From: Tolypothrix sp. FACHB-123
Lineage (GTDB): Bacteria; Cyanobacteriota; Cyanobacteriia; Cyanobacteriales; Nostocaceae
NCBI RefSeq assembly: GCF_014697075.1
Contig: NZ_JACJRE010000042.1
Location: forward strand, 1 to 64,000
DNA: 64,000 nt
Direction of reading: 5' to 3'
A program made the position numbers and the translations under genes. This document shows positions 29,900 through 38,323 of the stretch, piece after piece. Position 1 is the first letter of the stretch. Each line of letters opens with the position of its first letter. Under the pieces are notes generated by a model. That model was not told the DNA's origin. It made no database searches and worked only from the letters and a program-made list of their open reading frames with translations.

Positions 29900-30484
29900 A
29901 AACTGCTAACTCTCTTGTCTATTGTTTTAACTTATGGACTATTCTATACTCCCAAGCTCCATAACATGTATGGGAACCAGGTTTTATCGTGTGTAATACC
30001 AAGTTATTTGTCAACTTAGTTTTATATATATTAATAACTAAATAGTAAGTAAATTTTCCTCAAACCTAAGAATTACAGATTTTATATTTACTTAAGACTA
30101 TCAAAGTTTAAATAAATATGTACTTATTACATACTAAACTTTTCTTAACTTTACCTTAAATAATTTAATTAGAGGATTTGCAAGTTCACAATCTTAGCAT
30201 AAAATTATAGATTTGTTAATCAAAACTAATTCGGGTTTTCCTAGTACAGGAGTGTAGAAACAAGCATAGCATTTGCAGTTGGTGAAGTGCCTAAACTATA
30301 GATGACTTTCTGATTTGAGGTTGTGATAATAGTTAGCCATTTTTCTATATTTGATTCTTCATCATACTTTCTGTGATGATGAATCGGGAGAATATAAAAA
30401 AATGTTAATTTTTTTGGTATAAATTTTACTATTCTCGCTTCGGTAGAGTAAAATCACTGAGCGTGTGGTGTGAGAGAAATAAAG
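29900..30484. promoter_or_regulatory. Divergent CMD-like / porin upstream region
   Basis: 585 bp of AT-rich DNA between divergent starts. It contains no gene that can be supported and no long inverted repeat. Several TATAAT-like hexamers occur, but none is decisive. The length suggests regulated promoters for the porin. Confidence 0.35.
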
Positions 30485-32284
30485 ATGTCTCAGTTGAGAA
30501 AGTTAGTATCTAGTCAGATGGCGATAGTTGTGGCGATCGCAATTTCGTCAATCATCACCAATAGTCATGTTAGGGCAGAAATCACTGACAATTTAACCGT
30601 TAACTCCAATCTAGAGGCACTACCGCCCCTTGACCCTAACAATCCCACTGATACTGACGATAGCATGGGACAAATTACTAATGTCTCCCAACTGCAAGAT
30701 GTCGCACCTGGAGACTGGGCTTTTGAAGCACTACGTAATCTTGTCGAACGCTATGGTTGTATCGCTGGCTACCCTGATAGTACGTTTCGCGGTAACCGTG
30801 CCCTCACCCGCTATGAATTTGCAGCTGGTTTAAACGCTTGCTTAGACCAAATTCAACAGTTGATTGCCACCTCAACTAGTGAGCTGGTAACAAAAGAAGA
30901 TTTAGGTAGTCTGCAAAAACTACAAGAAGAATTTGCTGCTGAACTTGCTACGTTGCGCGGTAGAGTAGATGCTTTAGAAGCACGTACCAGCGAATTAGAA
31001 GCCAATCAATTTTCGACAACTACTAAGCTCAATGGCTTTGTCTGGTTCAATCTCACAGGTGCCACCGCAGGTGATACTGTTCTGGCCGAAGGAACCCAAG
31101 CTCTCGGTTTTAGTCAAGCTGGCCCTAGCGCTCTTCGAGATCCGGCTACTGGCTTCACTCAACCTCTGGTCAGGCAAGTAACGAGAGACCCTAACATTAC
31201 TTTTAGTACATTAACTTGGTTAAATTTAAATACCTCTTTTTCTGGTAGAGATGCCCTAGTGACTACCTTAGCCGCAGGTAATGGTAACTCTCCCGTGAAT
31301 GAATTTGGCTCTGCGGGAACATTCAACAATTTTGCCGTTCCCTTTACCGATCAAACTCCTAGACCGGAAAGAGGCAGTACTGAGCTAATCATATCGGAAT
31401 TATATTATAGATTCCCTCTTAATGATTCTTTGCAACTAGCAGTTGGCCCAGCAGTCAATTACTATAACTTTTTTGACTTTAACCGTTTCACCCTCTTCTT
31501 TAATGGTGCTAGTAGCTATCAATCAATTGAGCATCCTTTAATCGCTAACGTCAAACGTGGTGCTGGTGCTATCGCTTCATGGAAAATTAACGACCAATTC
31601 AAATTAAATTTGGCTTATTTAGCTCAAAGTACCGAATTTTTACCAAGTTTTTTACGCACTGCTAGCGATCCATCTAAAGGCCTATTTGGAGGTACAAATT
31701 CTAGTATTGCTGAGTTAACCTTTTCTCCGAATCAAAATGCCAATATTCGCTTCATCTACGGTTATTCCAACATTATGCCCAACCCAGTTGGACAAGTTCA
31801 GCCTTTATGGTCACTGCATGGTGTAGCTGATGATGGGCCTGGTGGTGCGCCTCAAGGAGGATTAGGCTATTCCCAAGTCCATGCTTTTGGTGTGAGTTTC
31901 GATTGGCTACTTAATCCTAAATTTGGCATTTTTGGCCGCTACAATTACGCTATTACCCAAATTAATCCTAACTCTGGGGTTCCTGATGATGAGATTACAG
32001 CCCAAGCTTTTCAGTTAGGGGCAGCTTTTCCGGATTTGGGTAAGCGAGGAGCAATGGGAACTGTATCCTTTGTAGTGCCTTTTGATGTCACATCTGGGCG
32101 TCAATATCTAGTTTCTGGAGCTGGGAATGGCGGCACTCAATATAATATTGAAGCAACTTATTTTTATCCCTTAACTAGGAATATTGCTATAGTTCCAGCA
32201 TTCTATGCCATTATGAATCCAAATAACTTTGATAGTAATCCGGCAATTTTTGTAGGTAATCTCCGAACTCAGATTAATTTTTAG
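30485..32284 (+). CDS. SLH-domain porin, OprB-like
   Basis: A 599-residue outer-membrane porin of the cyanobacterial type. It has a signal peptide (about 1-32), a linker, and an SLH domain (about 60-120: DVAPGDWAFEALRNLVERYG, YPDSTFRGNRALTRYEFAA) that should bind pyruvylated cell-wall polymer. A coiled coil (about 125-175) and a beta-barrel of about 420 residues with alternating aromatic strands follow, ending in QINF, whose terminal Phe is usual for outer-membrane proteins. Such porins pass ions, sugars or iron. ATG at 30485 is preferred over a GTG 15 bases upstream because it gives a standard signal peptide. Proximity to the exported oxidase may be meaningful but is not proof of partnership. 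Confidence 0.9.
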   Translation: MSQLRKLVSSQMAIVVAIAISSIITNSHVRAEITDNLTVNSNLEALPPLDPNNPTDTDDSMGQITNVSQLQDVAPGDWAFEALRNLVERYGCIAGYPDSTFRGNRALTRYEFAAGLNACLDQIQQLIATSTSELVTKEDLGSLQKLQEEFAAELATLRGRVDALEARTSELEANQFSTTTKLNGFVWFNLTGATAGDTVLAEGTQALGFSQAGPSALRDPATGFTQPLVRQVTRDPNITFSTLTWLNLNTSFSGRDALVTTLAAGNGNSPVNEFGSAGTFNNFAVPFTDQTPRPERGSTELIISELYYRFPLNDSLQLAVGPAVNYYNFFDFNRFTLFFNGASSYQSIEHPLIANVKRGAGAIASWKINDQFKLNLAYLAQSTEFLPSFLRTASDPSKGLFGGTNSSIAELTFSPNQNANIRFIYGYSNIMPNPVGQVQPLWSLHGVADDGPGGAPQGGLGYSQVHAFGVSFDWLLNPKFGIFGRYNYAITQINPNSGVPDDEITAQAFQLGAAFPDLGKRGAMGTVSFVVPFDVTSGRQYLVSGAGNGGTQYNIEATYFYPLTRNIAIVPAFYAIMNPNNFDSNPAIFVGNLRTQINF

Positions 32285-32781
32285 ATTTTTTGAGCCTTTG
32301 AAACCTCAAGTTACAGAATTATACGTATTTCCAGACCAATAGCGCCAGAAATACTGTCTCCTGATTGTCAGTCCCCACTTTCGGTATAGGGTTGTCCCCT
32401 CTACCCCCAGATCCTTGTCCTCTTCTTTGACAGCAGTGACAGGCTCTATAGATGGTAATTGGATAGATATAGCTCAAAAAAACTCTACAGTGAGTTGTGA
32501 GCTAATTATTAGCTTAGTATTTCTATGAATATTGTGGCTATCAAGCGATCGCTCAGATTCATCTGCAAGAGACTTGCAAAGGACAGGATTCTTGCAATTC
32601 ATAACTGAAATACTAACCTTAACCTTATACGCAATATTTAACAGCAACCAAGAAATATCACACTTTGTATAATTCTTGAGGAGAAATTACTGATTGATGA
32701 GATAATCTGGAAAGCTCTTTACTCACTTAGAACGAAGAGTATCAAAGAGTCATCTATATAGCTATATAGTTGTAATCCACA

Positions 32782-32811
32782 AAAGAAATCTAAAATTTTT
32801 TAGATTTCTTT
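32782..32811. repeat. Perfect 14-bp inverted repeat
   Basis: AAAGAAATCTAAAA and TTTTAGATTTCTTT are separated by only two T residues. A degenerate relative (GAAAATCTAAATTTTTTTGG) follows near 32870. It may be a bidirectional transcription end about 500 bases after the porin, or a dispersed palindrome. Confidence 0.7.
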
Positions 32812-33306
32812 GACCATATTCTAGACAGGGTTGCCCGTTTTCAAGAAATACGAAAGAAAATCTAAATTTTTTTGGATATCTTGACAATACCTACGTTTTA
32901 TAGCACAAACAGACTTAAATATTTTTCAGCAATAAGCTAATATCCAAAAGAGTTAACAGTGGAACAAGATATCACACTATATCTAAGTAAGCGGTCGGGA
33001 GCATTTCTCAGTATGTAACGAAAAATTAATGAGAGCAATTTACGAAAAATTAGCAAAAGCTATTGTAGTTTAATTTCAGCAGTTGCAGATTGTGATTACT
33101 TATTTCTCTGGTGGTTGGGAAACCATCAATAAGGAAATAGATAGGCTCTGGCACGTTTTTATATATACTTTGATGATTTCACGTCAACTTACTAAATAGA
33201 GGGGTAAAGCTGTGAATGATGAAATTTGATGAGTCTCTTGTAATACATAAAGTGAGAGCGTTATACTCTCACGCGTATGGTAAATATAATTGTAATTTGC
33301 CAGGGG

Positions 33307-33336
33307 AAGTAAAAGATTTAGACACATCTTTTACTT
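33307..33336 (+). promoter_or_regulatory. Perfect 11-bp inverted repeat before the VOC gene
   Basis: AAGTAAAAGAT at 33307-33317 and ATCTTTTACTT at 33326-33336 flank an 8-base loop, about 60 bases upstream of the VOC start codon. A second repeat, GTGAGAG/CTCTCAC, lies at 33252-33272. Either could be an operator for a dimeric regulator or a leader hairpin controlling the whole cluster. Confidence 0.5.
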
Positions 33337-33395
33337 TTAAGCACCCTTTGAGCAAACCATAAGACGTGAGGTTAAAACGAGGATAAATTTCTCTT

Positions 33396-34196
33396 ATGAA
33401 CAACCATCAAAACGCTAGATCGGGCTTGGGTCATTATCTTCAAGGCATACAACACTTCGGTATTACCGTGGATAACATGGAAAAATCCATGGAGTTTTAT
33501 ATAGACGTTTTAGGAGGCAAAGTTGCGATTGCAGGTGATGGATTTGTAGGCGAATTTTTACATAATAATCTCTTTCAAAAAGAAGAGATTGATGCCTATA
33601 GTCAAGGCATAGATTCTCGAAGATTGGGTGTTCCTGATATTAGAGATGGTACGAAAGAATCTTTAGATGTGAGATTTGTTTCCTTTGGCAATACAGTACT
33701 AGAACTTATTCATTTTCGGGATGCGAAGCTGACACCAAATGCTCCCAATGTGATGGATAAGTTACCAAGTTGTGTGGGGTATGGTAATGTGCCTCATATT
33801 TCTTTTCATGTCAAAGATGATGTCACTTTAAATGAGTTTGCATTGATCTTGGAAGAAGAATGCGAAAAGCGCGGCATTCATGTTGCTTGTAATCGAATTA
33901 TTACGGTTAAAAGCGAGGAAGAAAGGAAAAAAGCTGCTGCTAAATATGCAGCATTCAAATTTTGGAATGACCCAGAGTATTTTGTAGATGGCTTGTCAGA
34001 CTCAGATTTTGGCAGCTTTCATGGTTGGTCTTTATTCTATTGTAAAGGGCCCAACGGAGAGCAACTAGAATTTAACCAAGTAACTCGCACCGCCAAAGAG
34101 AGTTTTATGCGGGCGCAGCAAGAATACAACGAAGCTAACGGCACTAAATACGTTTGGAATCCGGTAACCTTAGAAGGCTTTCTCAAAGGAGAATAA
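33396..34196 (+). CDS. VOC (glyoxalase/dioxygenase) superfamily protein
   Basis: A 266-residue protein with two VOC-type halves. The first begins GIQHFGITVDNMEKSMEFY and has its metal-side Glu region in NTVLELIHF. The second has NVPHISFHVKDDV and ends GPNGEQLEFNQV. Candidate metal ligands are His20 in the first strand, His143 or His147 and the final Glu of GEQLEF. VOC enzymes are divalent-metal isomerases, lyases or dioxygenases; a substrate cannot be assigned. It opens a same-strand run of small-molecule-type proteins and ends 4 bases before the next start, so the two are translationally close. An insertion of about 30 residues between the halves (KSEEERKKAAAKYAAFKFW) is unusual. Confidence 0.82.
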   Translation: MNNHQNARSGLGHYLQGIQHFGITVDNMEKSMEFYIDVLGGKVAIAGDGFVGEFLHNNLFQKEEIDAYSQGIDSRRLGVPDIRDGTKESLDVRFVSFGNTVLELIHFRDAKLTPNAPNVMDKLPSCVGYGNVPHISFHVKDDVTLNEFALILEEECEKRGIHVACNRIITVKSEEERKKAAAKYAAFKFWNDPEYFVDGLSDSDFGSFHGWSLFYCKGPNGEQLEFNQVTRTAKESFMRAQQEYNEANGTKYVWNPVTLEGFLKGE

Positions 34197-34200
34197 AATT

Positions 34201-34644
34201 ATGGTCGCACAGACAGAGCAAATTACCTGGGATTGGCCTCATGCCAAAAAATGGCCGAAATTTTCTGGAGAAAAGATAGATATCATCAAAAAAATGTTCT
34301 TGGCTGGGGAAGCCATGAATGTCCACAACTTTACAAAGTTTTATACCGATGATGCTCTATATCAATTTAGCAATTATCCGGTAGTATACGGGCCAGATGC
34401 GATCGCCGCAGCCTCCGCAGGATTTATCGCTACTGTAGAGGGATTACATCACCACATCACAAATATTTGGGAAACCGCAGACGGAACGATCATTTGTGAA
34501 ATGGAAGTTACCTATGTTCGGTTTGATGGCAAGGTATTTACACTACCTTGTTGTGACACTATCCGTTTTGAAGGTAATAAAGTTAAGGAACTGAGAATCT
34601 ACATGGATATCTCGCCTGTATTTGCTGATTATAACCCTGCATAG
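34201..34644 (+). CDS. NTF2/SnoaL-like protein 1
   Basis: A 147-residue single-domain protein of the NTF2-like fold. It shows the helix-strand layout of the group: NVHNFTKFYTDDALYQFSNYP, YGPDAIAAASAGF, TADGTIICEMEVTYVRFDG and a last strand VKELRIYMDISPVF. The closing signature (Ile/Val-x-Met-Asp-Ile/Ala-x-Pro-x-Phe) is shared with the next two proteins, so they are paralogues. Members of this fold bind small hydrophobic ligands as isomerases, cyclases or hydrolases, or act as non-enzymatic binding proteins. It starts four bases after the VOC gene, strongly suggesting one transcript. Confidence 0.82.
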   Translation: MVAQTEQITWDWPHAKKWPKFSGEKIDIIKKMFLAGEAMNVHNFTKFYTDDALYQFSNYPVVYGPDAIAAASAGFIATVEGLHHHITNIWETADGTIICEMEVTYVRFDGKVFTLPCCDTIRFEGNKVKELRIYMDISPVFADYNPA

Positions 34645-34726
34645 CTAGCCTAACTCAGTCTTAGCAGTACATAACGACCTCTAGGTTGAGCAATCAAAAC
34701 CTGAAAAATAAGGATTAACTATTCCA

Positions 34727-35470
34727 ATGGTTTCTGGAACAAACGCAGAAAAAACTAGGCATCTGATTGGCTTATTTGAGCAGATGAAAGTTGATGAATT
34801 CCTCAACTATCTCAACGAAGATGCTCTCTATCAGTTCGGTAACTATCCTCCTGCTATTGGTAAAGGCGCAATTGAACAAACCGTCAAAGCCAGCCACCTT
34901 GATCAAATCAAAGGCATTAAATTTGATATCCAAAATATCTGGGAAGCAGGAGACAATGTCGTATGTGAAATGCTAATTCACTATACACGCATTGATGATT
35001 CCATCTTGACCTTACCCTGTACTGATGTGTTCCTATTCAAAAATGGACTAGTTCAGGAAATGAAGGTTTTTATGGATGCAACTCCTCTGTTTGCTCCCCC
35101 TCCAGAACCAGTGGATCGTTTGGGAATATTAAAACAAGCATTAACAGCAGTTGAAACCAATGATGTAGATACCTATATCACTTTGTTTACTGAGGATGCT
35201 GTATACAAAATTGGCAACTATGAGCCTGTGATTGGGCGTGAAGGAATTAAAGCCTTTGCTCTTCCCGTGATGCAAATGTTTAAGAGTGTGGTTCATGAAG
35301 CAAAAAACATTTGGGAACTGGGAAATACGATTGTCAGCGAAATGAATGTCATCTATACCCGACAAGATGACAAGGTGTTTGCAATTCCTTGCCTGAACAT
35401 CATTACCTTTAAAGGCGATAAAATCCAGAAATATCAAGCCTTTATTGATGCTTCTCCTGCCTTTTCCTAA
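34727..35470 (+). CDS. NTF2/SnoaL-like protein 2, two fused domains
   Basis: A 247-residue protein made of two tandem NTF2-like domains, about 1-122 and 128-247. Each has the same landmarks: FLNYLNEDALYQFGNYP and TYITLFTEDAVYKIGNYE; WEAGDNVVCEMLIHYTR and WELGNTIVSEMNVIYTR; VFMDATPLFAP and AFIDASPAFS. It appears to be an internal duplication of the neighbouring single-domain gene. NTF2-like proteins usually dimerise, so a covalent dimer is a natural reading. The ligand is unknown. The gene is 82 bases downstream of protein 1 and followed by a hairpin at 35541-35590. Confidence 0.82.
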   Translation: MVSGTNAEKTRHLIGLFEQMKVDEFLNYLNEDALYQFGNYPPAIGKGAIEQTVKASHLDQIKGIKFDIQNIWEAGDNVVCEMLIHYTRIDDSILTLPCTDVFLFKNGLVQEMKVFMDATPLFAPPPEPVDRLGILKQALTAVETNDVDTYITLFTEDAVYKIGNYEPVIGREGIKAFALPVMQMFKSVVHEAKNIWELGNTIVSEMNVIYTRQDDKVFAIPCLNIITFKGDKIQKYQAFIDASPAFS

Positions 35471-36073
35471 GAGGGTGTTTGTTAAGTAGTAAAGGTAACG
35501 TAAAACCTCTTTTTCCATCTCTACTGCTAGGAAATCTTCGCAAATCTGACTTTCCTTAATCCTTCCATATTAGGAAGGAGTTGAGATTTGGAGGTTAAAG
35601 TTAAATTTAATACATTTCAAACAACCGCTAAATTTATCAATGGAGACAATGTTGGGAATGTGATTAATTGAGCATTCCCAGCTAATCAAAAAATCAGAGG
35701 TTTTGTAGATGGTAAACTTTTTATTTGTTTACTAGGGAGAATATCACCGATAAAAAGGCAATCCTAGTTATTAGTAATAGTCATAAGATTGATTGAGCAA
35801 AATTATCAATTAGCCTAATAACTTCATCATATCAATGCAAATTGGCGATCGCCTGAACTGCAATCTCCTGGTTTCTGAGGCTGCTGTTGATGAATGCGCT
35901 CTCATCGGCAATGCTGTTTCATGACTGGTGCTAGATAATTGTGTGAGCAATTATTAAGTTCAAGTTCACATAAAAGTGGTATCAGATAACATCTTAAATG
36001 TAGGATGATAATCCTGACGAATTTAAGTTAAATTTACTACATATTTTGTAATAAAAACGTAAGGTAAAGATTC
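35471..36073. other. Gap inside the NTF2 cluster, with hairpin
   Basis: 603 bp with no supported gene. A strong hairpin at 35560-35579 (TCCTTCC/GGAAGGA) is nested in an outer pair CAAATCT/AGATTTG (35541-35547 and 35584-35590) and may end transcription of the first part of the cluster. The stretch at 35840-35930 has a higher GC content and could be decayed coding sequence, but no frame can be read through it. The AT-rich end probably holds a promoter for the next gene. Confidence 0.45.
35541..35590 (+). terminator. Nested hairpin after the double NTF2 gene
   Basis: Inner arms TCCTTCC and GGAAGGA (35560-35566, 35573-35579) and outer arms CAAATCT and AGATTTG form a two-part stem about 70 bases after the stop codon. 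There is no long T tract, so it may be an attenuator or RNA-stability element rather than a full terminator. Confidence 0.45.
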
Positions 36074-36448
36074 ATGGCAGAAATTACTCTCGGTTCTAAA
36101 GCAGAGATTGTTAAGCGTTTTTTGACAGAAACAAGGTCAGCTGAGCAATTTGCTTCTTACTTTACCGCAGACGCTTTCTATCGTGTTGGTAATAATGAGC
36201 CGATAATTGGACGCGATCGCATTCAAGAATCATCAGTACGGTTTCGCCAAATGCTCAAAAGCATAGCTCACGACATTCAACATCTTTGGCAACTAGGAGA
36301 TACTGTCGTGTGCGAAATGGTAGTCACATATACACGTAATGATGATAAAGTTGTGACTCTTCCTTGTATGGACGTAATTCATCTAGAGGGTGATAAATTC
36401 CGGGAAATGCATATCTATATAGATATTTCTCCCGTATTTGCTCCTTAA
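36074..36448 (+). CDS. NTF2/SnoaL-like protein 3
   Basis: A 124-residue single NTF2-like domain, closely related to the second half of the fused protein upstream. Shared landmarks are FASYFTADAFYRVGNNE, IGRDRIQESSVRFRQMLKSI, WQLGDTVVCEMVVTYTR and IYIDISPVFAP. Start at 36074 follows a GTAAGGTAAAG ribosome binding site. It is 30 bases upstream of the ferredoxin-CDGSH gene, suggesting co-transcription and possibly a functional pair of ligand-binding protein and redox protein. Ligand and activity are unknown. Confidence 0.82.
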   Translation: MAEITLGSKAEIVKRFLTETRSAEQFASYFTADAFYRVGNNEPIIGRDRIQESSVRFRQMLKSIAHDIQHLWQLGDTVVCEMVVTYTRNDDKVVTLPCMDVIHLEGDKFREMHIYIDISPVFAP

Positions 36449-36478
36449 AAACCACAGCAAAAGCCTAAAAAGTAGTTT

Positions 36479-37183
36479 ATGTCCAACCAAGATTATTCTG
36501 TCTTCGATCCGAGTCTGAGGCTGCAAGGCGATCGCACTATTTATCCCGGTAAAGAAATCGAAGTTTGGTACGATCGCAAACGCTGTATTCATGCTGCTGA
36601 ATGTGGACGAGGACTCAAGGAAGTTTTCAATGGCAAAAAAACTCCTTGGATCGATCCCGATCAAGCAACTGCTGAACAAGTTGCTAAAGTAGTTACCCGT
36701 TGTCCCGCAGGTGCATTGAACTATAAGCGTGTTGATGGTGCCGGGCAAGAAAGCATACCCTCAGAGAATACGGTGATGGTATCACCAGATGGGCCGCTTT
36801 ATGTTCGCGGTGAAATTGTCGTCCAAGATGCTGAAGGCCATAACGAAGCTACTCAAACAAGGGTAGCCCTATGCCGTTGTGGAGCCTCTGCTAATAAACC
36901 ATATTGCGATGGTGCCCATACAAAAGTCGGTTTTCAAGATGCGGGGCCTGTTAATAGTGATGCTGAAGGCAATCTGGAAGAGAAAGGAGCTTTGAGAGTC
37001 AAACTCCTGCCAGATGGCCCCTTAGAATGCTCTGGGGCATTAACAATTCGCGCCGCAGGCGGCAGAGACGCATTTCAAGGAACCTCAGCATATCTTTGTC
37101 GTTGCGGAGCCTCAGCCAATAAACCATTTTGTGATGGTGCCCATACCAACATCGGCTTTCGAGATCCTGGATTAGTAAAATAA
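36479..37183 (+). CDS. Mono-cluster ferredoxin-like plus double CDGSH protein
   Basis: A 234-residue iron-sulfur protein. Residues about 25-85 form a divergent mono-cluster ferredoxin-like domain of the YjdI/Fer4_19 type (DRKRCIHAAECGRG, VVTRCPAGAL). Two CDGSH-type motifs follow, CRCGASANKPYCDGAH and CRCGASANKPFCDGAH, each with the three-Cys, one-His ligand set of a redox-labile 2Fe-2S cluster. CDGSH proteins serve in electron or cluster transfer and in sensing oxidative or nitrosative stress. The near-identical motifs point to internal duplication. Position directly after an NTF2-like gene suggests it supplies electrons or clusters to an enzyme of this cluster, which is inference. Confidence 0.9.
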   Translation: MSNQDYSVFDPSLRLQGDRTIYPGKEIEVWYDRKRCIHAAECGRGLKEVFNGKKTPWIDPDQATAEQVAKVVTRCPAGALNYKRVDGAGQESIPSENTVMVSPDGPLYVRGEIVVQDAEGHNEATQTRVALCRCGASANKPYCDGAHTKVGFQDAGPVNSDAEGNLEEKGALRVKLLPDGPLECSGALTIRAAGGRDAFQGTSAYLCRCGASANKPFCDGAHTNIGFRDPGLVK

Positions 37184-37316
37184 TCCAGCCATCCTAGTTC
37201 AGGAGTAAAACAACTTTTTGGGCAATCAGACAAAAAATTATTGCTCATGCAAAACGATTATATAGAATGTAAAATTCTGTGAATTGTAGGTAAAGATTGA
37301 TTCTTGCTAACAGACC

Positions 37317-38312
37317 ATGAAAAAAATCAAATACTTTATTAATGTTTTGGCAGTGCTGTTGTTGGTAGTAAGTTCCTGCCTTTGGTATCCACAAACAGCG
37401 ATCGCAGATACTAAAACCATCGTCGGCGAGCAGAAATCAATTGGCAATGGCTCTGTTCGTACTTGGATCAAAGTAGATGAAAAAACTGGGATTCCTGATA
37501 GCATCGGTGTCACACTGACAGAAGCCGCCTTAGAAGGGTTACCCCAAGAGAAAGATCCCGCCCAAAAAGGTTCAATCAAGCTCAAGCTGATCGATGGTAG
37601 TCCCTATCATACCTATGAGTATGAATTAATGTTTCCACCCAAGGAAGTAGATAGGACAGCCTTCACTCATATGGGTTTTAATTGGAACCCTGAAGGACAT
37701 GGGCCATTACCCAACGTCTTTTTCCGTCCTCACTTTGACGTACATTTTTATATGGCGACTCCTGATTATCGCCACCAAGTTAAAAATGAAGACTTACTCG
37801 ATTTAAAAATCTTAAATATAGAACCTCCCAAAGAATTTATCCCCGTCTCATATGAACGCGCTCCCAATACTTCTGAGCCACGTATGGGCACTCATTACGC
37901 AGATATGAAATCTGAGCAATTGCAACCAGGAAAATTCACAAATATTTTCCTGTTTGGGGGACATGATGGCAATATTCTGTTTTGGGAACCAATGATTACC
38001 AGGGATTATCTCACAACCAAACCGAATTTTCATGCAGAAATTCCCCAACCAGCAGCATACCCAGTTAGTGGTTACTATCCAACTGCTTATACTGTAGTTT
38101 ACGATCAAGAGCGTAAAGAATTTGACATTTCTCTAGATAATTTAACTCTGCGTACTGCTTCTTATCCCGGAAACGTCTATGGAGTTCAATCTTGTTTAGA
38201 CTCCCGGATGGTAAATATCATCTTCAAATACAGAGAAGAAAAGCCAGAACACGTTCAAATCCCCAAAGAATGTCAAGATTTAGTGCCGATTATTCAGCAA
38301 GCATTAAAGTAG
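37317..38312 (+). CDS. Exported TTHB210-like (DUF5602-type) protein
   Basis: A 331-residue protein with a signal peptide (hydrophobic residues about 8-22, cleavage near TAIADT), then a domain also found at about 530-800 of the giant RTX protein. Shared landmarks are HMGFNWNPEGHGP (His118, His128), FRPHFDVHFY (His139, Asp141, His143), FLFGGHDGNILFWEPMIT (Glu224) and AYTVVYDQERKEFDISLDNL. The conserved His/Asp/Glu set looks like a metal site. The family name comes from Thermus TTHB210, whose function is unknown to me. It is the only member of this gene run with a clear export signal, and it ends 11 bases before the EthD gene. Confidence 0.8.
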   Translation: MKKIKYFINVLAVLLLVVSSCLWYPQTAIADTKTIVGEQKSIGNGSVRTWIKVDEKTGIPDSIGVTLTEAALEGLPQEKDPAQKGSIKLKLIDGSPYHTYEYELMFPPKEVDRTAFTHMGFNWNPEGHGPLPNVFFRPHFDVHFYMATPDYRHQVKNEDLLDLKILNIEPPKEFIPVSYERAPNTSEPRMGTHYADMKSEQLQPGKFTNIFLFGGHDGNILFWEPMITRDYLTTKPNFHAEIPQPAAYPVSGYYPTAYTVVYDQERKEFDISLDNLTLRTASYPGNVYGVQSCLDSRMVNIIFKYREEKPEHVQIPKECQDLVPIIQQALK

Positions 38313-38323
38313 GAGAAAATTAA

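Larger units (their letters stand above)
32285..33395. promoter_or_regulatory. Long non-coding region with three perfect inverted repeats
   Basis: 1.1 kb with no supported gene between the porin and the VOC-led cluster. It has perfect inverted repeats at 32782-32811 (14-bp arms), 33252-33272 (7-bp arms) and 33307-33336 (11-bp arms), and the 18-base word shared with 23557-23574 at 33009-33026. The two hairpins within 150 bases of the VOC start could lie in a long structured leader. A small RNA cannot be ruled out. Confidence 0.5.

Noticed and set aside
35840-35930. Decayed coding fragment in the NTF2 cluster gap
   Set aside because: The base composition is gene-like, but no frame can be followed for more than a few codons and no match is recognised.
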